Source: Pseudomonas syringae CC1557 | GTDB lineage: Bacteria > Pseudomonadota > Gammaproteobacteria > Pseudomonadales > Pseudomonadaceae | Direction of reading: 5' to 3' | DNA: 64,000 nt | NCBI RefSeq assembly: GCF_000452705.1 | Contig: NZ_CP007014.1 | Span: 4,217,501-4,281,500 of the forward strand | In this document: one piece after another, positions 1-10,355 of the stretch | Position numbering within the stretch: the stretch's first letter is position 1 | Layout of the letters: each line of letters starts with the position of its first letter | Notes under the pieces: generated by a model | Database searches by the model: none | What the model was told of the DNA's origin: nothing | Seen by the model: only the letters and a program-made list of their open reading frames with translations | Program-made: the position numbers and the translations under genes

Positions 1-2
1 GG

Positions 3-212
3 CAGTTCCGTGCCAGCAGCGACGCACGACTGATTCGCGGGCTGGTTGCGCTGTTGCTCGCACGGGTCAACGGGCTTTCAGCAGAGGAGCTGGAACGCGT
101 GGACCTGCCTGACTGGTTCACTCAACTGGGGCTGAGCCGCCAGCTTTCACCTTCGCGCAGCAACGGCCTGAACGCCGTGCTGCAAAGGATGCGTGAGCTT
201 ACTCAAGCCTGA
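3..212 (+). CDS. SufE/CsdE-family sulfur acceptor, C-terminal fragment
   Basis: The open frame enters from the left edge and stops at TGA 210-212, giving about 69 residues. It reads as the C-terminal part of a SufE-type protein, with the helical stretch RGLVALLLARVNG followed by a short tail ending in MRELTQA. SufE/CsdE proteins accept persulfide sulfur from a cysteine desulfurase and stimulate it. The active-site cysteine lies upstream and is not in the window. The next gene, tcdA (csdL), is often linked to csdA-csdE, which supports CsdE, but SufE and CsdE cannot be separated from this fragment. Its stop overlaps the convergent tcdA end by 10 bases. Confidence 0.75.
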   Translation, partial: QFRASSDARLIRGLVALLLARVNGLSAEELERVDLPDWFTQLGLSRQLSPSRSNGLNAVLQRMRELTQA

Positions 213-1033
213 TTGGCAGTAACCGGCAGAGGCTTGACCCGCTCGGAAGGCCGCCGTGTACCTGCGACCAGCTTGTCTACCGCACGGGTGGCGGCAACCA
301 TACCAAACGTTGCGGTCACCATCATCACTGCACCGAAGCCACCGGCACAGTCCAGCTTGACGCCATCGCCGACGAACTTCTTTTCCAGACAGATACTGCC
401 ATCCGGCTTCGGATAACGCAGTTGTTCGGTGGAAAACACACAGGGCACGCTGTAGTGGCGGTTCGGGGTGCGGGAAAAGCCGTAGTCGCGGCGCAAGGTC
501 GAACGCACCTTGGAGGCCAGCGGGTCGTTAAAGGTGCGGTTCAGGTCGGCGATCTGAATCAGGGTCGGATCAATCTGCCCGCCTGCCCCGCCGGTGGTGA
601 CCATCTGAATCTTGCGGCGCTTGCACCAGGAAATCAGCGCGGCTTTGGCGTTGACACTGTCGATACAGTCGATCACAAAGTCCATGTCCGGGGTAATGCA
701 CTCGGCCATGGTGTCGCGGGTCACGAAATCCGCCACCGCGTGGACGACGCAATCAGGGTTGATCGCCCGAATACGCTCGGCCATCACCTCGACCTTCGGC
801 CTCCCGACCGTGCTGTCCAGCGCATGCAGCTGGCGGTTGCTGTTGCTGACACAAACATCGTCCATGTCGAACAACGATATCTCGCCGACGCCACTGCGCG
901 CCATGGCTTCTGCCGCCCAGGAACCCACACCGCCGATACCGACCACCGCCACATGAGCCGCACGCAGACGTGCCAGCCCTTCGATGCCGTACAAACGGGC
1001 GATGCCTGCGAAACGTGGATCGTCTGTGCTCAT
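203..1033 (-). CDS. tcdA: tRNA threonylcarbamoyladenosine dehydratase TcdA (CsdL)
   Basis: A ThiF/MoeB/E1-like protein of 276 residues. It has an N-terminal nucleotide-binding motif VVGIGGVGSWAAEA, then the adenylation-fold landmarks SNSNRQ and VIDCIDS, and a TTGGAGG stretch. TcdA uses ATP to dehydrate t6A37 in ANN-decoding tRNAs to the cyclic form ct6A. I chose ATG 1033 because the frame can only be extended to a TTG two codons upstream. Linkage to a SufE-type gene fits the csd locus, where CsdA/CsdE serve TcdA. The gene is convergent with that fragment and divergent from dapE. Confidence 0.93.
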   Translation of the reverse strand: MSTDDPRFAGIARLYGIEGLARLRAAHVAVVGIGGVGSWAAEAMARSGVGEISLFDMDDVCVSNSNRQLHALDSTVGRPKVEVMAERIRAINPDCVVHAVADFVTRDTMAECITPDMDFVIDCIDSVNAKAALISWCKRRKIQMVTTGGAGGQIDPTLIQIADLNRTFNDPLASKVRSTLRRDYGFSRTPNRHYSVPCVFSTEQLRYPKPDGSICLEKKFVGDGVKLDCAGGFGAVMMVTATFGMVAATRAVDKLVAGTRRPSERVKPLPVTANQA

Positions 1034-1221
1034 GATCAATACCCCTAAAACCGGCGCGCATTATAGAGGGAGATGAGCCTCAGGGCATCTCTCCATACCA
1101 GCACGCGGTCAGAAACCAGCCATTGCAGCCGTGTTCGTCATATCCAGGCATTGGCCTGAGCGTTTTTGCTTTAAGATAACCGCCTTTTCACGCCCAACGC
1201 CTTGCTATCGGAGTTCAGTAC

Positions 1222-2373
1222 ATGACGGCCCCCGCCGACCTCTCGCCCACTCTCCAACTTGCCTGCGACCTGATCCGGCGGCCTTCGGTCACCCCGGTCG
1301 ACGCCGATTGCCAGACCGTGATGATGCAGCGTCTGGGCGATGCCGGCTTCACGCTGGAGCCGATGCGTATCGAAGACGTCGACAATTTCTGGGCCACCCA
1401 CGGCGGCCAGGAAGGCCCGGTGCTGTGTTTCGCCGGTCATACCGACGTGGTGCCGACCGGTCCGCTAGAGAAATGGCAGAACGATCCATTCGACGCGTTG
1501 ATCGACGAACACGGCATGCTTTGCGGGCGTGGCGCAGCGGACATGAAAGGCAGTCTGGCGGCGATGCTGGTGGCGGCCGAGCGTTTTGTTGCCGATCATC
1601 CCGATCACAAGGGCTCGGTGGCGTTTCTGATCACCAGTGATGAAGAAGGCCCGGCGCATCATGGCACCAAGGCCGTTGTGGAGCGGCTGGCAGCTCGCAA
1701 GGAACGACTCGACTGGTGCATCGTCGGCGAGCCGTCGAGCACCACGCTGGTGGGTGATGTGGTCAAGAACGGTCGTCGCGGCTCGCTGGGCGCCACACTG
1801 ACCGTGCGTGGCAAGCAGGGTCATGTCGCTTACCCGCATCTGGCGAAGAACCCTATTCACCTGGCCGCTCCGGCGCTGGCTGAACTGGCCGCCGAACACT
1901 GGGACAACGGCAACGACTTCTTTCCGCCAACCAGTTTTCAGATCTCCAACCTCAATTCCGGCACCGGCGCGACCAACGTGATTCCGGGTGATCTGGTGGC
2001 GGTCTTCAATTTCCGCTTCTCGACCGAGTCCACTGTCGAAGGCTTGCAGCAGCGTGTGGCGAGCATTCTCGACAAGCATGAGCTGGACTGGCATGTGGAC
2101 TGGGCCTTGTCGGGCCTGCCTTTCCTGACCGAGCCGGGCGCGCTGCTGGACGCGGTGTCGTCCAGCATCAAGAACGTCACCGGTCGCGACACCAAAGCCT
2201 CGACCAGCGGCGGCACCTCCGATGGTCGTTTCATTGCAACCCTGGGCACCCAAGTGGTTGAACTGGGACCGGTCAACGCGACGATTCACCAGGTCAACGA
2301 ACGTATCCTGGCCAGCGATCTCGATGTACTGACCGAGATCTACTACCAGACGCTGGTCAAGTTGCTCGCCTGA
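1222..2373 (+). CDS. dapE: succinyl-diaminopimelate desuccinylase DapE
   Basis: A protein of 383 residues of the M20 zinc peptidase family, full length for DapE. Metal and catalytic landmarks are in order: [10 protein letters not shown] (His ligand followed by Asp), [19 protein letters not shown] and the C-terminal [11 protein letters not shown]. It hydrolyses N-succinyl-LL-2,6-diaminopimelate to LL-diaminopimelate in the lysine and peptidoglycan pathway, in the cytoplasm. ATG 1222 fits the family start. The stop TGA shares one base with the ATG of rlmA, so the two genes are probably translationally coupled. Confidence 0.95.
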   Translation: MTAPADLSPTLQLACDLIRRPSVTPVDADCQTVMMQRLGDAGFTLEPMRIEDVDNFWATHGGQEGPVLCFAGHTDVVPTGPLEKWQNDPFDALIDEHGMLCGRGAADMKGSLAAMLVAAERFVADHPDHKGSVAFLITSDEEGPAHHGTKAVVERLAARKERLDWCIVGEPSSTTLVGDVVKNGRRGSLGATLTVRGKQGHVAYPHLAKNPIHLAAPALAELAAEHWDNGNDFFPPTSFQISNLNSGTGATNVIPGDLVAVFNFRFSTESTVEGLQQRVASILDKHELDWHVDWALSGLPFLTEPGALLDAVSSSIKNVTGRDTKASTSGGTSDGRFIATLGTQVVELGPVNATIHQVNERILASDLDVLTEIYYQTLVKLLA

Positions 2374-3182
2374 TGCTGACCTGCCCGATCTGCTCTGCGC
2401 CGCTCAGTGCGGCGGACAATGGTGTGGTATGCCCGGCCAACCACTGTTTCGACCGTGCGCGTCAGGGTTATCTGAACCTGCTGCCGGTACAGCACAAGAA
2501 CAGCCGCGACCCTGGTGACAATCAGGCCATGGTCGAGGCGCGGCGCGACTTTCTCAACGCCGGACACTACGCACCGGTTGCCCGCCGACTGGCCGAACTG
2601 GCGGCAGAGCGCGCCCCGGCACGCTGGCTGGACATCGGCTGCGGTGAAGGTTATTACACCGCGCAAATTGCCGAAGCCCTGCCCCTCGCCGACGGTTACG
2701 CACTGGATATCTCCCGCGAAGCCGTGAAGCGGGCCTGCCGTCGCGATCCGAGCCTGACCTGGATGGTCGCCAGCATGGCTCGGGTGCCGTTGCCGGATGC
2801 GAGCTGTCAGTTTTTGGCCAGCGTGTTCAGCCCGCTGGACTGGCAGGAAGCCAAACGCCTGTTAACCCCGGGTGGCGGACTGATGCGTGTCGGCCCGACC
2901 AGCGAACACCTGATGGAACTGCGTCAGCGTCTGTACGATGAAGTTCGTGATTATGCCGACGACAAGCACTTGGCACTGGTGCCGGAAGGCATGCAGTTGC
3001 AACACAGCGAAACGCTACGCTACACATTGAAGCTGATCGACGGCCAGTCCCGCGCCGATTTGCTGGCGATGACACCTCACGGCTGGCGAGCCAGCGCCGA
3101 ACGCCGCGCTGCGGTCATCGAGCAACCAGGGCCTTTCAAGGTCACCGTTTCCATGCGCTACGATTATTTCGTGCTGCAATAA
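2373..3182 (+). CDS. rlmA: 23S rRNA (guanine-N1) methyltransferase RlmA-like
   Basis: A protein of 269 residues. The N-terminus carries a zinc knuckle of RlmA type (Cys4, Cys7, Cys20, His24), then RQGYLNLL and a class I SAM-binding motif WLDIGCGEGYYT near residue 90. The VFSPLDWQEAKRLLTPGG region matches the core of the RlmA fold. RlmA-type enzymes methylate N1 of a guanine in helix 35 of 23S rRNA (G745 in E. coli). The RlmAI versus RlmAII target cannot be settled here, though Gram-negative bacteria carry the G745 type. It overlaps dapE by one base and is followed after 19 bases by a small conserved gene. Confidence 0.88.
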   Translation: MLTCPICSAPLSAADNGVVCPANHCFDRARQGYLNLLPVQHKNSRDPGDNQAMVEARRDFLNAGHYAPVARRLAELAAERAPARWLDIGCGEGYYTAQIAEALPLADGYALDISREAVKRACRRDPSLTWMVASMARVPLPDASCQFLASVFSPLDWQEAKRLLTPGGGLMRVGPTSEHLMELRQRLYDEVRDYADDKHLALVPEGMQLQHSETLRYTLKLIDGQSRADLLAMTPHGWRASAERRAAVIEQPGPFKVTVSMRYDYFVLQ

Positions 3183-3201
3183 GCATTCAACAGAGGCACC
3201 C

Positions 3202-3579
3202 ATGCGCCAACCCGATATCGAGATTTACCTGAAAGACGCAGACGTCGATCACAAGGCAATCGCTGCATGGCTGGAAGCCGCCATCGGCCATTGCACGGAC
3301 TGGACACAACGCGGCCAGACCTGGAAGTGCAAGGCGGGTGAGGTGCGCGTGACCTGGCTGCCGAAAGCCGTTGGTAAATGGAACAGCCTGCACCTGGACA
3401 GCGACCAGACCCCGTGGGACGACGACATCGCCTGCGCACGCGCTGCATTCGCCGCGTTGAATGTCGAAGTACGTTGCGCGCCGGGCACCTGGGTCGAAGA
3501 AGAAAGCGATGAAACAGCCGATCGCTGGATACGCGTCAGCGCCGACGGTGAAGAAGAGATTACCTGGCGCACCGTGTAA
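3202..3579 (+). CDS. conserved hypothetical protein, 125 residues
   Basis: A small acidic protein starting at ATG 3202, with GAGG a few bases upstream. No signal peptide or membrane segment is visible. It contains several Trp residues (WLEAAIG, WKCKAG, WLPKAVGKWNSLHL, TWVEEES, RWIRVS) and a C-terminal tail EEEITWRTV, consistent with a small mixed alpha/beta fold. I recognise it only as a conserved Pseudomonas-type hypothetical. Its place 19 bases after rlmA suggests it is the third gene of a dapE-rlmA unit. Function unknown. Confidence 0.75.
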   Translation: MRQPDIEIYLKDADVDHKAIAAWLEAAIGHCTDWTQRGQTWKCKAGEVRVTWLPKAVGKWNSLHLDSDQTPWDDDIACARAAFAALNVEVRCAPGTWVEEESDETADRWIRVSADGEEEITWRTV

Positions 3580-3760
3580 GGTTTTTCTCTATAAGGGTAA
3601 CGACGGTACCGACATGTACCGTCTTCGCCGTGAGCGTGCTACGCAGGTAACCCTCCAGACTCACCAGCAAGCGCGCCAGCGTTTTTGCCGATCTTCTCGG
3701 GATGCGTCACACTGACGCCCATCTCGGGCAGCCGCCCGACTCCTACTCAGCAGAAGCCGT

Positions 3761-6262
3761 ATGACCCGCTCTCCATTCCGTCGCCTCGTATTCGGCACTC
3801 TGCGCCGATTGCTGTACCTCTGGGTTCGCTCGGAAACCATCAATCAGTCATCCTTCACGCTCAACCTCGACCGCAGTCGACCGGTGCTCTATGCATTGCA
3901 GTCGCCTTCGCTTAGCGATCTCGCCGTCGTCGATACCGAATGCCGCAAGGCCGGCCTGCCCCGCCCCGTGCTGTCGGTAGCCATTGGCGACCTGATCGAG
4001 CCGATGGCCTATTTCTACCTGACACCCGCACCGGACTGGCTGGGCCGCCAGGACAAGCGTGGCGCGCCACCGACGCTGGAGCGTCTGGTCGCCGCGGTGA
4101 GCCAGAACCCTGCCGAGGATGCGCAAATCATCCCGGTCAGCGTTTTCTGGGGTCAGTCACCTGATCGGGAATCCAGCGCCTGGAAGCTTTTGTTCGCCGA
4201 CAGCTGGGCGGTGACCGGGCGCTTGCGACGTCTGGTCAGCATCCTGATTCTGGGGCGCAAGACCCGCGTGCAGTTTTCCGCACCGATTCACATGCGCGAA
4301 CTGGTTGACCAGAACAAAGGCTACGAACTGACCCTGCGCATGAGTCAGCGTCTGCTGCGGGTGCATTTCCGCAACCTGAAAAGCGCGGTGATAGGCCCGG
4401 ACGTGTCGCACCGACGCACCGTGGTCAAAGGCCTGCTGGATGAGCCACTGGTCAAACAGGCAATCATCGAAGAAGCCGAACGGGAAAAGATTTCGCAGGA
4501 CAAGGCACGTGAGCGAGCGCTGAGTTACGGCAACGAGATCGCCTCGGACTACACCTACTCCGCTATCCGCTTTCTCGAAGTGGTGCTGAGCTGGTTTTGG
4601 AACAAGATCTACGATGGCATCAAGGTCAGCCACATCGAAGGCGTGCAGAAAGTCGCGCCGGGCCATGAAGTGATCTACGTGCCCTGCCATCGCAGCCATA
4701 TCGATTACCTGCTGCTGTCCTATCTGCTGTTTCGCAACGGCCTGACACCGCCGCACATTGCCGCAGGCATCAACCTGAACATGCCGGTAGTCGGCAGCCT
4801 GCTGCGGCGTGGCGGCGCGTTTTTCATGCGCCGAACGTTCAAGGGCAACCCGCTGTATACCGCCGTGTTCAACGAGTACCTGCACACCTTGTTCACCAAG
4901 GGTTTCCCGGTCGAATACTTCGTCGAGGGCGGTCGCTCACGTACTGGACGCATGCTGCAACCCAAGACCGGCATGCTTGCCATTACCCTGCGCAGCTTTC
5001 TGCGCAACTCGCGGATGCCGATTGTCTTCATCCCGGTGTACATCGGCTACGAGCGGGTGCTGGAAGGCCGTACCTACCTGGGTGAACTGCGCGGCGCGAC
5101 CAAGAAAAAAGAATCGATCTTCGACATTTTCAAAGTCATCGGTGCGTTGAAGCAGCGCTTCGGTGAGGTATCGGTGAACTTCGGCGAACCGATCAAGCTG
5201 GCTGAATTCCTCGACAGCGAGCAGCCGGACTGGCGCGCACAGGAACTCGCGCCGCAATATCGCCCTGACTGGCTGAGCGAAACCACTCATCGGCTGGGCG
5301 AGCGTGTGGCCCAGCACCTCAACGAGGCCGCGGCGGTCAACCCGATGAACCTGGTGGCGGTTGCATTACTGTCGACGCAAAAGCTGGCGCTGGACGATCA
5401 GGCTATGGAGCGTGTGCTCGACCTGTACCTGACGCTGTTACGCAGCGTGCCTTACTCGCCGCACACCACGCTGCCGGAAGGTAACGGGCGTTCGCTGATC
5501 GAGCACGTCAAAGGCATGGACCTGCTGGCCGAGCAGAAAGATGCGCTGGGCAAGATTCTGTATCTGAACGAGCAGAACGCAGTCCTGATGACCTATTACC
5601 GCAACAACGTGCTGCACATCTTTGCCCTGCCTTCACTGCTGGCGAGCTTTTTCCAGAGTTCATCGCGCATGACCCGCGAGCAGATTCTGCGCTACACCCA
5701 TGCTCTATACCCCTACCTGCAATCGGAACTGTTCATTCGCTGGCCGCTGAATAAACTGGACGAGGTAATCGATCAATGGCTCGCAGCGTTCGTCGAGCAA
5801 GGTCTGTTGCGCTTCAAGAATGACGCCTACGTGCGCCCTGAACCCAGCTCACGGGAATTTGTGCTGCTGACCCTGTTGTCGCGCGCCATCGCACAGACGT
5901 TGCAGCGTTTCTACATGGCAATCGCCCTGTTGCTCAACAACGGTCAGAACATCCTGAGCGCCGAGGAGCTGGAAGACTTGTGTACGGTCATGGCCCAGCG
6001 TCTGTCGATCCTGCATGGTCTGAATGCGCCGGAGTTTTTCGACAAGAGTCTGTTCCGGCACTTTATCCAGACCCTGCTGGACCTCGGCGTACTGCGCAAG
6101 GACACAGCGGGCAAACTGAGTTACCACCCGATGCTGGGCGAACTGGCAGAAGGTGCAGCCAAGCGCGTCTTGCCGGCTGAAATACGGCTGTCGATCCGGC
6201 AGGTTGCCCTGCACAGTAACGAAGAAGAGCCGGAGGCAAAAAGCGAAACCGGGCCGGCGTAG
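3761..6262 (+). CDS. plsB: glycerol-3-phosphate 1-O-acyltransferase PlsB
   Basis: A protein of 833 residues, the usual length of PlsB. Acyltransferase motif I (His-x4-Asp) appears as [11 protein letters not shown], followed by GGAFFMRR, the [10 protein letters not shown] substrate-binding block and the [11 protein letters not shown] block. PlsB transfers an acyl chain from acyl-ACP or acyl-CoA to sn-1 of glycerol-3-phosphate at the inner membrane, the first step of phospholipid synthesis. ATG 3761 gives the MTRSPFRRL start typical of Pseudomonas PlsB. It stands alone, about 180 bases after the preceding gene. Confidence 0.97.
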   Translation: MTRSPFRRLVFGTLRRLLYLWVRSETINQSSFTLNLDRSRPVLYALQSPSLSDLAVVDTECRKAGLPRPVLSVAIGDLIEPMAYFYLTPAPDWLGRQDKRGAPPTLERLVAAVSQNPAEDAQIIPVSVFWGQSPDRESSAWKLLFADSWAVTGRLRRLVSILILGRKTRVQFSAPIHMRELVDQNKGYELTLRMSQRLLRVHFRNLKSAVIGPDVSHRRTVVKGLLDEPLVKQAIIEEAEREKISQDKARERALSYGNEIASDYTYSAIRFLEVVLSWFWNKIYDGIKVSHIEGVQKVAPGHEVIYVPCHRSHIDYLLLSYLLFRNGLTPPHIAAGINLNMPVVGSLLRRGGAFFMRRTFKGNPLYTAVFNEYLHTLFTKGFPVEYFVEGGRSRTGRMLQPKTGMLAITLRSFLRNSRMPIVFIPVYIGYERVLEGRTYLGELRGATKKKESIFDIFKVIGALKQRFGEVSVNFGEPIKLAEFLDSEQPDWRAQELAPQYRPDWLSETTHRLGERVAQHLNEAAAVNPMNLVAVALLSTQKLALDDQAMERVLDLYLTLLRSVPYSPHTTLPEGNGRSLIEHVKGMDLLAEQKDALGKILYLNEQNAVLMTYYRNNVLHIFALPSLLASFFQSSSRMTREQILRYTHALYPYLQSELFIRWPLNKLDEVIDQWLAAFVEQGLLRFKNDAYVRPEPSSREFVLLTLLSRAIAQTLQRFYMAIALLLNNGQNILSAEELEDLCTVMAQRLSILHGLNAPEFFDKSLFRHFIQTLLDLGVLRKDTAGKLSYHPMLGELAEGAAKRVLPAEIRLSIRQVALHSNEEEPEAKSETGPA

Positions 6263-6411
6263 TGCTTTTTCGCAATTTGAAAGGAATCTGTAGAAGGATG
6301 TTTTCCGCCCGCTGGCATCAGCCAGCGTCGTGACTTCCTGATACGCTGATGGCGTACTGCGCCGCTACTGATTCAGGCGCGGGTCAGCACTCATTTCTAC
6401 AAGGACGCCTT

Positions 6412-7101
6412 ATGCCTCGTTTTTCGTTCACCGTTGCCAGCCTGTGCGCAGGCCTGCTGATGTCGGCCAACGTTTTTGCCTTGTCGCTGGGCGACCTTTC
6501 GCAATCGGACGCCACCGGCGGGCTCAAGGATGCCCTGACCCAGGGCGCGCAGGTTGCGGTCAAGCAACTGGGCGTTCCTGGCGGTTTCAGCAAGAATGAG
6601 CAGGTGCGTATCGAGCTGCCCGGCAAGCTGGGCCAAGTCGCGAAAAAGATGAAAATGCTGGGCATGGGCAGTCAGGTCGATCAACTGGAAACCAGTATGA
6701 ACCAGGCGGCTGAAGCCGCTGTACCTCAGGCTCAGGCACTGCTGGTCGATGCGGTGAAAAAGATGACGGTGACTGACGCCAAGGCGATCCTCAGTGGTGG
6801 CAAGGACTCGGCAACCCAGTACCTGAGCAGCACCAGCCGTGAACAGATCCGCGCTAAATTCCTGCCGATCGTCAAGAAGTCCACTGATCAGGTAGGCCTG
6901 GCCCAGAAATACAACGCCTTCGCTGGCAAGGCTGCGGCGCTTGGCGCGCTGGACAGCAAAAACGCCAATCTCGAAAGCTACGTGACCGAGCAAGCGCTCA
7001 ACGGGCTATTCGAGATGATTGCCAAACAGGAAGAGAGCATTCGTGCTAACCCGCAGGCCGCGGCTACGGGGCTGGCGAAGAAGGTGTTTGGCGCGCTTTG
7101 A
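6412..7101 (+). CDS. DUF4197 family exported protein
   Basis: A protein of 229 residues from ATG 6412, preceded by AAGGA at a good distance. The frame runs 21 codons further upstream, but that extension lacks a signal-like start. The N-terminus is a typical Sec signal peptide with a cleavage region NVFALS, so the product is periplasmic or outer-membrane associated. The body is alanine- and lysine-rich and predicted helical, with the KSTDQVGLAQKYNAF and YVTEQALNGLFEMIA stretches characteristic of DUF4197. No function is established for the family as far as I know. Confidence 0.85.
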   Translation: MPRFSFTVASLCAGLLMSANVFALSLGDLSQSDATGGLKDALTQGAQVAVKQLGVPGGFSKNEQVRIELPGKLGQVAKKMKMLGMGSQVDQLETSMNQAAEAAVPQAQALLVDAVKKMTVTDAKAILSGGKDSATQYLSSTSREQIRAKFLPIVKKSTDQVGLAQKYNAFAGKAAALGALDSKNANLESYVTEQALNGLFEMIAKQEESIRANPQAAATGLAKKVFGAL

Positions 7102-7199
7102 GCTTTTTCGTGACGCTGAGAATCAGCACGAGAGCGAGCCAGTTTTGTGCATAACCATGAGCGGCGCAGCCTACTGATCGAGAGAGTCCTGGCGAGTAT

Positions 7200-8009
7200 C
7201 TACTCTTCCGGGTCTTTCTCGGCCACTTTGGGCTTCAGGGCTTTTTTCGGATAAATATCGTAACGGCTGGATTTGCCATCCAGCGCGTAACCGGGTTTGG
7301 GCCCTTGAATGCAGGGCGCCTTGCGCGGGCGTTTGACGACAACGCGATGGGTTGCCAGCGCCAGGGCAGCTTCCAGCAAGGCAGGCGCGTCCATGTCATC
7401 GCCTACCAGCGGCCGGAACAGGCGCATTTCCTTTTTGACCAGCGCGGTCTTTTCCCGGTGCGGGAACATCGGGTCGAGGTAAATTACCTGCGGCGGCTCG
7501 TCTGTCCAGCTGCGGATGATCTCGATGGAGTTGCCAGTCAGCAGACGCATCTGAGCAATGATCGAACCGACATCACGGTCACCGCGACCACGCGCCAAAC
7601 CATCTTCCAGCAGCGCGGCAATGATTGGCTGACGCTCGATCAGGCTCATTTCACAGCCGAGACTCGCCAGCACGAACGCATCCTTGCCCAAACCCGCTGT
7701 AGCATCCAGCACGCGGGGGCGTATTCCCGGCTGAATACCCACTGCCTTGGCAATCATCTGCCCGGTGCCGCCACCGAACAAGCGCCGGTGAGCCACCGCT
7801 CCCTCGATAAAATCAACACGTACAGCACCTGGCGCATCGTCGCCCAATTGCTGTAATTGCAGGCCAACCTCGGTGAGCTGCAAGGCAAAGTCGGCCTCTT
7901 CATCGTGCAATGGCAGGCCAAGGCGTTGCGCCCACACCTTCGCTTGCTCCTGTGCGTCGACGGCCACCGCCTCAACCCGGATACGACTGCCTGTTTGCTG
8001 CTCACTCAT
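7200..8009 (-). CDS. rsmJ: 16S rRNA (guanine1516-N2)-methyltransferase RsmJ
   Basis: A protein of 269 residues matching the RsmJ (YhiQ) family. The class I SAM-binding motif is [16 protein letters not shown]. It is followed by the [17 protein letters not shown] stretch and the catalytic-region motif VIYLDPMFP, then a basic C-terminal segment [10 protein letters not shown] that may bind RNA. RsmJ methylates N2 of G1516 in 16S rRNA. ATG 8009 is the only good start. The C-terminus is extended by a Lys/Glu-rich tail ([11 protein letters not shown]). The gene is divergent from the next one, with about 96 bases between them. Confidence 0.95.
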   Translation of the reverse strand: MSEQQTGSRIRVEAVAVDAQEQAKVWAQRLGLPLHDEEADFALQLTEVGLQLQQLGDDAPGAVRVDFIEGAVAHRRLFGGGTGQMIAKAVGIQPGIRPRVLDATAGLGKDAFVLASLGCEMSLIERQPIIAALLEDGLARGRGDRDVGSIIAQMRLLTGNSIEIIRSWTDEPPQVIYLDPMFPHREKTALVKKEMRLFRPLVGDDMDAPALLEAALALATHRVVVKRPRKAPCIQGPKPGYALDGKSSRYDIYPKKALKPKVAEKDPEE

Positions 8010-8105
8010 TACGTCTACACACTCAAAAATTGTTAATGATCGGCAATTTCTGCCGATAACCAGGTATCAGGCATTTTGCCAGACCCAACGCCAGTACTGA
8101 TCGCT

Positions 8106-8729
8106 ATGTCAGAGATTGTTCAATCATCCATCGGCTATTTGTCGCACTCAGGCGACTTTAGCGTTCGCAACAGCCGCACACTGGGTGGTGTGACGCAGCT
8201 GTGGTCGGATGCGTTTGCCCGAGCGATGGCAGAACAGGTCAGTGAAAGCGATGCACTTCCAGCCCACCCTACCGCTGTTGAAGTCGATGTCGAGACAGGC
8301 GAGCCGGTTGCTGGTGCCCGGACCCTGAGCAAAATTGTCGAGCAACGTACTTGCCCGGTCACCGACACCGAAGTCAAACCACCTGAGCCGCTGTTCCTGC
8401 CAATCGCCGAGTTTGATCTCGACCTGCTGCCACCGCCTGCAGAACCGTTCAGCATCGCTGAAATGATCGCACAGCAGCGTCATCTGGAATTCGAGAACCA
8501 CTGGGTACGTCCGGCTGTTCTGACGCCCTACGACGAAAACGGCACCCCCGGCCCTGCCCCGCAACCGCGCCCACTGAACCTGCCGATTGCCGAGCTGGAA
8601 TGGGACCTGGCTGATAAGCCTGCCCTGCCACTGGACAAACAGACCATTGCCGCCCAACAGCGTCAGTTCGACTATGAGAATGGCTGGGCTCGCCCACTGA
8701 TCCTGCAAAATCTCCGGATGGCGGCGTAA
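8106..8729 (+). CDS. hypothetical protein with two internal repeats
   Basis: A protein of 207 residues from ATG 8106. I do not recognise a named family. It has no signal peptide or membrane segment and is rich in Pro, Glu and Asp. The C-terminal half contains two copies of a module of about 40 residues. One begins LPIAEFDLDL and ends FENHWVRPAVL. The other begins LPIAELEWDL and ends YENGWARPLIL. Each has an internal IAxQQRxxxxEN stretch. The repetition suggests a binding or scaffolding role, but this is inference. The gene stands alone between rsmJ and the convergent extensin-like gene. Confidence 0.7.
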   Translation: MSEIVQSSIGYLSHSGDFSVRNSRTLGGVTQLWSDAFARAMAEQVSESDALPAHPTAVEVDVETGEPVAGARTLSKIVEQRTCPVTDTEVKPPEPLFLPIAEFDLDLLPPPAEPFSIAEMIAQQRHLEFENHWVRPAVLTPYDENGTPGPAPQPRPLNLPIAELEWDLADKPALPLDKQTIAAQQRQFDYENGWARPLILQNLRMAA

Positions 8730-8779
8730 GGGGGTTTAGCGGCCAGGCTCAAACCGCAAGAAGCTTGCCGCTGCCCCAC

Positions 8780-9469
8780 CTACCGACACACCGACCACCG
8801 CCCCATGTCTACGTGAAAATGATCGCGATGCGCTGCGTTGTAGTCCGGCCCCAGCACCGTGCTGAACTGCTTGCACGCCCCGTCGCGAACCAGCCTTAAA
8901 AAACGCCCCTTGTCCCCGTTGTCACTCCAGTCCTTGAGCAGGTTGATGCGCTGGCCGTCAGCCAGACGAAAACCTGCCATGTCGAGCGCGTTGGCCGTCG
9001 CGTGCTGACTAAGCCGGCCGTTGGCGCGGTTGTAGATATTGCGGCAGGCGAAACTGCCGAGGTGGTCAATCCGTGCCACCCGCTGGCCAAAAACCGCCTG
9101 AGCGGCGGGCTGCAAGGTGTGAACATCGAACAGCGCATACGCCACCGCCAGCGGGCAACTGGCCAGGAAGCTGCTGCTCAGCACCACGTCACCACCCTGA
9201 ATGCGCAGCGTGTTTTCCAAGGGGCAACGGGCATCAGGATCACTGTCGGCCTGACGACTGAAACGCAACCCTGAGGTCGCCAGCACCTGATCGCACAGCG
9301 CTGGATCGCTCTGCAAGCGTGACAGTTTGTAAGCCGTCAGGACGTTCGGTTCGGCCTGCACGTCCAGCGGCGCCCAGGGATTCCACTGCGCAGGTACGTC
9401 AATCCAGCCGCGCCAGACTGCCAGCGCGCCAGCGGCGCAGAGCAACAGGATGACCAGCAAAAGCCGCAT
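8780..9469 (-). CDS. extensin-like C-terminal domain protein
   Basis: A protein of 229 residues with an N-terminal membrane segment or uncleaved signal (RLLLVILLLCAAGALAVW), so the rest is probably periplasmic. The body has the family landmarks: CPLENTLRI, SCPLAVAYA, RIDHLGSFACRNIYNR, SQHATANALDMAGF and a C-terminal HRDHFHVDMGRWSVCR. The His/Asp clusters (SQHATANALD, HRDHFH) resemble the zinc-binding pattern of LAS/VanY-like peptidoglycan peptidases, so a cell-wall role is possible but unproven. It lies 2 bases after the upstream ICL-like gene on the same strand, suggesting co-transcription. Confidence 0.82.
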   Translation of the reverse strand: MRLLLVILLLCAAGALAVWRGWIDVPAQWNPWAPLDVQAEPNVLTAYKLSRLQSDPALCDQVLATSGLRFSRQADSDPDARCPLENTLRIQGGDVVLSSSFLASCPLAVAYALFDVHTLQPAAQAVFGQRVARIDHLGSFACRNIYNRANGRLSQHATANALDMAGFRLADGQRINLLKDWSDNGDKGRFLRLVRDGACKQFSTVLGPDYNAAHRDHFHVDMGRWSVCR

Positions 9470-9471
9470 AT

Positions 9472-10305
9472 TCAGCCCTTGAACAGGTTATTCAGTTGAT
9501 CGAAAGGCAACGCCTGGGCAGCGTAAGTGAAGGTGCCGTGATGGCGAATTTCTTCGGCGGCCCGATACAACCCGCCAAACGCAGCGCGCGCCAGCGAGGA
9601 ACCAACACTGATGCGCTTGACGCCACAGTCACTCAGGTCAGAGACCGACAGTGTGACGCCGCCAATCCCCATCAATACGTTGACTGGCCTGGGCGCAACC
9701 GCTCTGACAACCGCAATGATCTCCTCGCGAGTGCGCAGGCCCGGCGCATACAGTACGTCCGCGCCCGCCTCGGCGTAGGCGGTGAGTCGGCGCAGGGTAT
9801 CGTCGAAATCCATACGACCGTGCAACAGATTCTCGGCACGCGCCGTCAGCAGGAAGGGGAATGGCAAGCTGCGCGCAGCTTCGGCCGCAGCTCGCACACG
9901 ATCAACGGACAGCTCGAAGTCATAAATCGGATTAGCTGCATGACCGCTCGCGTCTTCGATAGAGCCGCCCACAATTCCCGTCGCTGCAGCCATGAGCAAC
10001 GTCTCGGCACAGCCTTCAGGGCTGTCGGCAAAACAGTTTTCCAGGTCTGCCGCTACGGGCAATGAAGTGGCGGCCACGATAGCCGCGATGTTCGCCAATG
10101 CTTCTTCGCGGTTGATTGCGCCTTCGGCATCAGCGCGCGCCAGTGTGAAGGCAAGCCCGGCACTGGTCGTGGCCAGCGCCTCGAAGCCCAGGGAGGCCAG
10201 TAACGTCGCGGAACCCGCATCCCACGGGTTGGGTATGACAAAAGCGCCTTCACGCTCATGCAGGGCCTTGAACGCGTGAGCCCTGAGAATCTGTTGCGAG
10301 TCCAT
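9472..10305 (-). CDS. isocitrate lyase/phosphoenolpyruvate mutase family protein
   Basis: A TIM-barrel protein of the ICL/PEPM superfamily, 277 residues from ATG 10305, which has GAGGG about 8 bases upstream. A second ATG lies two codons earlier. Family landmarks are VIPNPWDAGSA near residue 25, the LPVAADLENCFAD metal-binding segment, GIVGGSIEDA and the ARAENLL segment. Members cleave or rearrange C-C or C-P bonds of 2-oxoacids, for example oxaloacetate or methylisocitrate. The lyase loop motif KKCGH of true isocitrate lyase is absent, so the substrate is unknown. It is part of a minus-strand series from 11533 to 8780. Confidence 0.85.
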   Translation of the reverse strand: MDSQQILRAHAFKALHEREGAFVIPNPWDAGSATLLASLGFEALATTSAGLAFTLARADAEGAINREEALANIAAIVAATSLPVAADLENCFADSPEGCAETLLMAAATGIVGGSIEDASGHAANPIYDFELSVDRVRAAAEAARSLPFPFLLTARAENLLHGRMDFDDTLRRLTAYAEAGADVLYAPGLRTREEIIAVVRAVAPRPVNVLMGIGGVTLSVSDLSDCGVKRISVGSSLARAAFGGLYRAAEEIRHHGTFTYAAQALPFDQLNNLFKG

Positions 10306-10355
10306 GTGCATGCCCTCTGCCGAATCGAGCCGCTATCAGCACACACTTGGCGGCC

